Origin: Struthio camelus
Taxonomy: Eukaryota > Chordata > Aves > Struthioniformes > Struthionidae
Length of the DNA stretch: 64,000 nucleotides
Direction of reading: 5' to 3'
Assembly: GCF_040807025.1 (NCBI RefSeq)
Contig: NC_090982.1
Coordinates: 76,549,931 to 76,613,930, forward strand
Below the pieces are notes generated by a model. It was given only the letters and a program-made list of their open reading frames with translations, searched no databases and was not told where the DNA came from. The position numbers were made by a program, and so were the translations under genes. Positions 57,001 to 64,000 of this stretch are shown here, piece by piece (the stretch's first letter is position 1; the number at the start of each line of letters is the position of its first letter).

Positions 57001-60000
57001 TCTCAGACTGGGGAAAAACCTATTCAGTATTATATTTTAGTCATATACAACACAAAGGCTTTTGCTGTGCTGTTTAAAATCCAGACTTCTTTCAGCCTGT
57101 GTTCTGCCGTGATATTTTCATCCAAAATGGACTGCTGAGTCTGACTATAGCAATCTGAAAAAAAAAAAAAACCCACCCTAACCTTCCTTCCTGACACTTC
57201 AATTGTAACATCCACTGTGTGAAACTAGGGCATAAATGCATTAACACTTGTCACTGGGAAGAAAATCCTAAATGTGATGGGGACCAGAAGAGAGTGATTC
57301 TTAGATTCATGATATAAATTGGTTCATTATTTATTTCAATCAAAGGCTGTAGGTGCTGTTATAATGAAAAATTAAAGTGCACTTTGCAGAATAAATCCGA
57401 GCTGACACTGTGCCAGCCCAAAAGCATTCCTGACCTACAAAATGAAGGAGAGCTTTGATGCTCGCTTCGCCCTTTGCAAAATCCTGGATAAACAAACGTT
57501 GGCCAGAGGTTTGATAGAGGTCGGCCCTATTAAACCACCAGTGCGGAGCCCACTCTGTTTTCTCCTGCCGTCCAGTGAAAACATCCTGCCGTTGTCTCCC
57601 AGGTGTTACAGATCTATGCAACGGCAGCCCACCTGCTCAGCCGCCTGTAAATACATTGGCATCTTCACTAGATATCATCTTTCCAGTACTAGCATCCTAT
57701 TTGCAAGTTATCTGTAAGTTTAGGAGCAGTCTGCGTCCCAGCCTCAGCTTTCCAGGACAGATTAGTACAATACAGCCTGTGTCCTCTTGAACCAGAGTTT
57801 CTCCACACCTCCAGCTGTGTGCAAATATAGTAGTGTATAAATCAATGATCTGACCACAGGTAAGGGTTAACATACTGCTGCTTTGCTCTCCGCTGCTGGA
57901 GCGAAAGCAATCTCCCAGTCGTGCGGGGTAAATTTAGCTTTAATATCAAGGTATAAATTTTAATGGTCTTTGTGGACTTGAGATGACCAAGGAATGTGAT
58001 CTATTAAGATATTTATGTCTTTCTCAGTACAATCGAAGATCAAAAGGGGGCTTCAAAACAGTATGGATTTGGAGAGAGTTTGCAACCAAAGGCTATGCCA
58101 AAACGCACAAAGAAAAGGCTTTGTTTATTTAATGCAAGCCTAAAGCTCTGATGGAAATGGTGCAGCCTGAGCAGCTCGTCTCTGCTCCCTCAGCTGATGG
58201 TGCTGGTGGCAGCCACCTCTGCCAGTGGGATGGTCCAGCTGTCACAGCACCGTTCATCAGGGCTGGCAGGAACACCAGCGGCGGCTGACCTTGGAGTAAA
58301 GACTAAAGTCCCTGTCTCGTCTGCACTCAACTCTCAACGTGAAGGATGTCAGATGACAAGTGGGACAGGTATTAAACATTAACCAGCCGTTCTGCTTTAA
58401 AATAGTAATCCCGATCTCGTGCTCATACCTGTTTCCCAGTAGGTCTGTCTTTGGAGGACTTGAGACTTTCACAAGTGATGAATTTACCTATCTCTTGGTC
58501 TTCTGTATCCTAAATCTGCAGTGCTGTTTTTCCACTCTTGAGCACTTGCAGGTATTTCTGCTGGGAACGTGCTCACCATGTTTATCTGGGAATAGAAACA
58601 AGTGGGTGGGCTGACTTTAAGCCAAGTTGCAATTGCCTTCCAGGCTCCAAGCAGCACAGATTACGTTACCCTTCCTTTAATCATCTTCCCCACCCTTTAA
58701 CCTTATACTCTGTGCAGCAGAAAAACCAAAGCATCTCACTCTCACTGCCGAGCCACCTTCTTCCATCAGCATTATATTCAGGTCCTCCACTTGATACTGA
58801 GGAGCTGAGCAAGGAAACATCTTCCTCAGCATAACAGGGCTTGGGCTCTGGGCTGGAACGTGGCCCACCTCATTCAGCAGCGATCCATCTCCTCTCTTGT
58901 ATGGAGTAACAGACCTCCCACTCTTTTTCCTCTGAACAAAACCACCAACATTTCCATATTGGATGTGCATCCTGGAGCTCATCTGGAAATAAATAAATGC
59001 AGCAAACAAATGGATGGAGCTGCTCTGGAGATCCCAGCCGTTTCTGGCTTCTATGTACCGTCACTGCTGGCAGGTGTGGGACTGGGGACAGCTGTGGGAG
59101 GCTCGTTTTGAGGGCAACAGCTTTTTCCTTCATTTCACATCGAGTTGCTAATTAATGATTTAATGCTCTGCACTGTGAATGGTCTTTAGTGCAGTGAATT
59201 ACAGCTCCTGGATGACTAGGATGGAAAGGACTTGCTCATCTAGCCTTGGGTCTTGGTACTTGGGTCATCTAGCCTTTTGCTTTGCTTTCAAAAGTATTCT
59301 TCCTAATTAAAGTACAATTGGTGATTGCAACATATCTTGTTTGGGTGGTTTAATGAATTACCACCTTCTCTGCTAAAAGTTAAACTGTATTTACTAGCTG
59401 ACTGTAAATGTCTCAGCTGTGGGATGGTTATTTACGAAACTATTCTAATGCAAATGTGTGTTGTTATGTTTCCATTGATCATACAGGCATTGCCGCAGAT
59501 TTTATTTCTTGGTGTTTTTAGGCTTTTTCTCCTTCCTGCCGTATCTGTTCTACTGTACGCTATGTAACAGAAGTTCCTTGAGGTGCCATTTAGCAGTCTA
59601 GAGCTATAACAATTAAAAATATTCTTCCTTCTCCAATGGACTTTGATTCTCGTGGATGAGCTATTTGTGTTTGTCTAGAGAACATCTGAATAAAGCATTC
59701 AGTATTTTAGAGGTATATTTACTTTTAAATGAATTCTAAATGAAAGGTAATTGACTGCAGTTATAACGAGATAAGGAGCATTCATCTTAAGAGCCATGTG
59801 GCTAATTGTAGCGCTCTCAGTGTGGATGCAGCTTGACTGCTCCAGGCTGAAGGCTGTGAAATCACTGTTCATGTTGTGAGAGGCTTGTAGCCTGCCCAAG
59901 AGCCTGCAACTGCCCTCTCGCGTCATGCGTGTGGCGGCATGAGGTAGAGTAAAGGTTTGGATATCACAATCACAGTTTTCCAGACCGAACTAGGCCTTAA

Positions 60001-62433
60001 AGTTTGTTCATTGGTCCTAAGCCCTGTATCTCCCATGTGTTTCTTTCATGGAAGTGGTTTTGGTCGCAAGTGTCAAAAATGGTGGCTCAGCTTGAGAAAT
60101 ACATGGCAGCTCTTTCAAATTGATGACGCTTCTTTGGAATCTTCCTCTCATACAATAGCTGCTTCTTTTTTTCTGTGTACAAAGACTTCAGAAAAGTGGA
60201 GTATGTGAGTAGGAAGTCTTGCCTTGAAATAGACTGCTTTGTGATCAAGGATTTTATCTGTAGCCTTTTAATTACCTCTATAGATAGGATAATAGCTCAG
60301 TGATAATAGATGGAAAACGAGAAGGGTTATTGCTTGGAAGATGTGACTGGCATCTTTCAGTGTCTCTTCCGTGTTTAATGGGGATAGTCACCCCCTCCCT
60401 GTAGGGGATGCCCTTTAATCAGATAGAGCTCAGGTCAGAGTCTAACTGATCTAGGTACCAGCTTCTAATCTCTGGTGAGTAAAACTATGAGTTTGGATCT
60501 TGTAAGTAAACAAAGAAATACGGAAAAGGTTAGGAGACTTTTTCATCTTTATGTAATATTTGATAATCAAGGTACTAGACATGTTTTAGCTACTGGCAAT
60601 GGTATCACTAGGGACTCGTAGGACAATGCCTGGATTCACTGATTTCTGTTTTTATTGAGAGGGAGGGAGAGGGGTGGTACTTGTTCTAAAAACTATTGTA
60701 AGCTGCTAAGACCAATTACATGATTTTTAAAAAATTGTTAGTTGAAACGATAACTTGATGAAAGCTGGATACACAACAGAATACGGCTGTTAATCTTTCA
60801 AAAGTGAATGCAAGCTCTTCTATGAAAGACCTGATACTTGCCTCAAATCTCATTTTGGTCTACAACTGCTAGTAGTTTGCTTGGCTGTACAGACTGTAGA
60901 AAGTGGTTGGTTTGTCAAGCCCTTGTTTCTCTAAAGGTTGCCGTAAAGGCTGTCCTGCTGCTCTCGGTGTTTGTGCAAGTGTCAGCACCCCTTATCTGTG
61001 AGAAGATGATCCATTGGGACCCATTTCTCCTAGGCCCAGAACAAATGTGGAACAAAAGCCTGTGGATCCCATAGTCATCTTTTTATTCCAGCTTCCAACT
61101 TCTATTTATTGTATTATGCTGTTGGCGCCGCTGGGATGGTTCATACTTCCTCTGCCCCAGACAGAAATTTTTTCTGTTTGCTGGGAGGTGCAGCTAGAAC
61201 CTGTATTTGGCAGTTTATGTTGAGGGACAAATTAGAATTCCAGTTTAAATGAGGTGCTGTTTTTTCTTTTTCTTAAATAAAAACTTCTTTAAATGGCATC
61301 AGGCTAAAAACCATATAAGAATCTTTAAAGAAGAGCTTCCAGTCTACACATGGCAAGGTGATGATCTGCACAGACGTGCCAGCATTTGGGAGAGGTGACC
61401 CTTCACAACAGCGTCCCTGTCTGCTTCTTGAAGCTGCCCGTGAAAGAGCAGAGTCTCTGTTCCCTCTAAGTCTGGCCAAATTCTGAGGCGATGGCGTGAA
61501 AAGCGGTCTAGCTTATATTGACACAACGTAGCCTGAGATTTTCCTGGACCTATTTGTTTTAATGAAGAATGTGTAGGGATGGTCTAATTTGGCGTATCAG
61601 GAAAGGCTTATGAAAACATTTAGGACTACACGCAGCTGCTTTTTCTGGCTTCTGGCCTGCTTTCTTCTGGCTACTTGGTGGGTCAGTTACAAGGTCCTGC
61701 TCAGTCTGACCCACCTTCTGGAGTGAGGTCCTAAAGGACTTTAAGCCCTTGGGTGGTGGCTACGAGCCTGGAATGAGGAAGCCTCTCCCTGTGTTACAGC
61801 GTAGGGGCAGTCCGCTTGCTGCATAGCACCATGCATTGCAGGAGCCCAAATGGTTACACAAAACATGAATTTAAAGGTAATCTCAGGAGCTATACCTGCC
61901 TCTGAGTTTTTCTAATCACTTTGGTAAACGTAATTCTGCTCCCCCTTGTCCTCTTACTCTTCTGTTGCTATGAAGAAAAGCAAACAGGCAGGAGACGCTT
62001 GATTACATGCTTGAGAAACAATGAAACTTTATGGTATTAGAAATGCTGCCAAAACATGAAAAGGAAAGGGAAAGGATGAATCTGGGGGAAAAAAAAAATT
62101 TCCTTCTCACATTGTGTGTATCAGTAATGGATGGAAAATTATTTCAGACAAAGCTGTGAATTTTGTTTGTCCTTATAAAAACACTGTAGTTTTTGAAAAG
62201 CTTCCCTTTGAGTATTATGGCCAACCTCATTTCACAGTTCGATGTATTCATCTCTGTTAAATTCAATGGACAAAATTTGCACAAAACAAACTGCTTAAAA
62301 TTATAAACAGCTTACATAAACATGAATTATTAAGGTCACTAAAGCTCCTAGAAACCCAGATAAGTGAGTGCACAGTTGCATTTCTTTTTCAAAACACGCA
62401 TTAATTAATAAGGGGCTTAGTTCCCGGTTTGTT

Positions 62434-62449
62434 CCCCCCCCCCCCCCCC
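62434..62449. repeat. Poly(C)16 tract
   Basis: This is an uninterrupted C run; the - strand could form a G-quadruplex. Confidence 0.97.
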
Positions 62450-64000
62450 AATTTTCCTTTCATCTGGAAGAGAGGAAAAGCGTCACTTCTCTCCTTCCCT
62501 CCCCTCTTTCCTTTGGTCTGAAGCACAGAAACGTGCCAGACTTCAACTCGCACAAACCCATCATTCACAGCCATGATATCCTAAAATGGTCACTCACGTT
62601 CTGTTGGGGGAGTCACACCCTCAAAAATGTCCCGGCGTTGCATCTGGTGCCTACCTGGACTACCTGCGTGTCTGCTGGTGCAAAGCTGTATTACCTCTGT
62701 GCTGCTGAGATGAAGTTTCCGGGAGCTGAAGAGTAGTCATGCTAACTTATTTGGGCAGCATGGAGAGGGCAAGGTGATCTCGGGATACGTGTGGAAGGGA
62801 GAAGGAGAAAGTTACAGATGATGCGGTAGTACCTAGAGGTCTAATTTAGTGTCTTAGTGTGGATCAAGAATGGGCTTCTGAAACAAATCTCCTGGTTGGG
62901 CTTTGGTTTGTGTTGTGGAGTGGTCTCAGAGCGCATGAACCAGGCTTCTGCCTAGCAGGGAGATCTGCTCCAGGGGACACCTACTACAGCCTGGCTACAA
63001 ATGCATATTCGGTCCCTGGACCCAGCCTAGAGATAGGCCACTGCAAAAACAAGCACACACCCCAACACGTGTATTACGAGAGTCAGCTTCTCCATGGGTC
63101 TGCTCTACTTGCTGATGTGGGCATAGCCAGTGAGGACTGGCTGTGGTCCCACAGGTATTAGAGCAGCGGGAGCGTGCAGAGGGGGCTCCTCTCCAGCCTT
63201 ATCCTGGTATAGGAAAGAATGCAAAGGTGCTTTTTTAGGAAATGAGATGAGGGCTGCTGTGACTGAGAGGCAGAGCCCTGTATATATTCAGAGCAAAGTC
63301 AAAGTACATATAAATATATGTCAAAGTCAAGCAGAGAAAGACCTTTGAAACACTTGGAAGAAGGGAGAGCAGGAGAAGAGCAATGTGATTATTTTTTCCT
63401 ATTTCAGTTGCTGTGGTGCTGTCTGGAGTAGAAGCAAGTCAGACTTTCATTAAGAGGAAAGAAGAGGTTGCAATAATCGGGGTATGAGATGAGGAGGACT
63501 ATGATGCTGAGTGCTGGCTCTCTGACTGGAGAGGGAAGGTCAAACCTTAGTGAGCTTATGCAGGACCAAACATTTCAGATAAGGGAGCCTATTCATGGGA
63601 GCTTGTGTCTGGGAGAGAGGATATCTTCAGAGATGGTCATAAAATGTCAACAACGTTAAGAGGCAGCAAGCAGACTTGTGTATAAGAGGTGGGATTGAGT
63701 CTTGGGATCCTGGAGGTAGCAAAGGACATGAGTTTTGCTTGCGTGGTTTGTACTGTGAGTAAAGTCTCTCTGGGAATGATGCAACCCTACAGTGGGGTTA
63801 TTCTGCTTATTCTGGAGCAGCTCTGAGGCTCGCACTTCACTATGTTTATCACTGGTCAGTGTGGAGAAAATGAGGATCAAGGTAGATGGCTAGTAATTCT
63901 CCTGTCTGTGATGCTGCTGTCTGCAGAAGAAACTCAGATTTTCAGCATTTGGATTCCTGAGCTCCAGAAAGATGAAGTCAGTATTTCTGGACTTGCTGGG

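Larger units (their letters stand above)
52516..64000. other. Presumed first intron or intergenic; no exon recognised
   Basis: A second, weaker GC-rich block lies at about 53090-53350. The rest is AT-rich with simple repeats. No frame matches a family I know. Several AT-rich stretches (about 56400-56640, 57940-58140 and 62130-62380) have the look of conserved non-coding elements, which sequence alone cannot confirm. Confidence 0.6.

Overview
This is vertebrate nuclear DNA, most likely from a bird. It has split exons with GT-AG borders, long AT-rich introns, a CpG-island promoter, and CR1 retrotransposons. One CR1 ends in the ATTCTGTG-type tail seen in sauropsid CR1 elements. Transposon density looks low, which fits a bird; a crocodilian or turtle is not excluded. 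The only protein-coding gene I can identify is GOLPH3 on the + strand. I recall it as Z-linked in chicken, so this may be Z chromosome sequence.

Region by region: 1-20474 is intron 1 of GOLPH3; exon 1 must lie upstream of the window. It holds a 5'-truncated CR1 LINE (8465-9839) and a short CR1 3' scrap (18193-18330). Exon 2 (20475-20606), exon 3 (26708-26822) and terminal exon 4 (29585-30009 coding) together give 223 residues, which is residue 76 to the C-terminus of a 298-residue protein. Intron 2 contains an old CR1 fragment on the - strand (about 25045-25425). Intron 3 contains a strong CTCF-like motif. The 3' UTR has its best polyadenylation signal at 31550, with possible alternatives at 30256 and 33588.

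From about 33.6 to 51.7 kb I find no gene. The notable feature is a long, roughly 95% identical inverted repeat (37774-38063 and 39314-39588) around a 1.25 kb unique centre. In mammals the neighbour tail-to-tail with GOLPH3 is PDZD2; I could not find its C-terminal PDZ exons here.

A clear CpG island (about 51765-52515) carries a (GGC)8 tract followed by a near-consensus + strand splice donor at 52127. It is probably the promoter and non-coding first exon of a second + strand transcript running out of the window. I found no coding exon for it between 52.1 and 64 kb.

Functionally the window describes one gene: a Golgi PI4P-binding protein whose ligand-contact residues are all present in the visible exons. 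I found no evidence of a novel multi-gene system. The inverted repeat and the unassigned CpG-island transcript are the items most worth following up.
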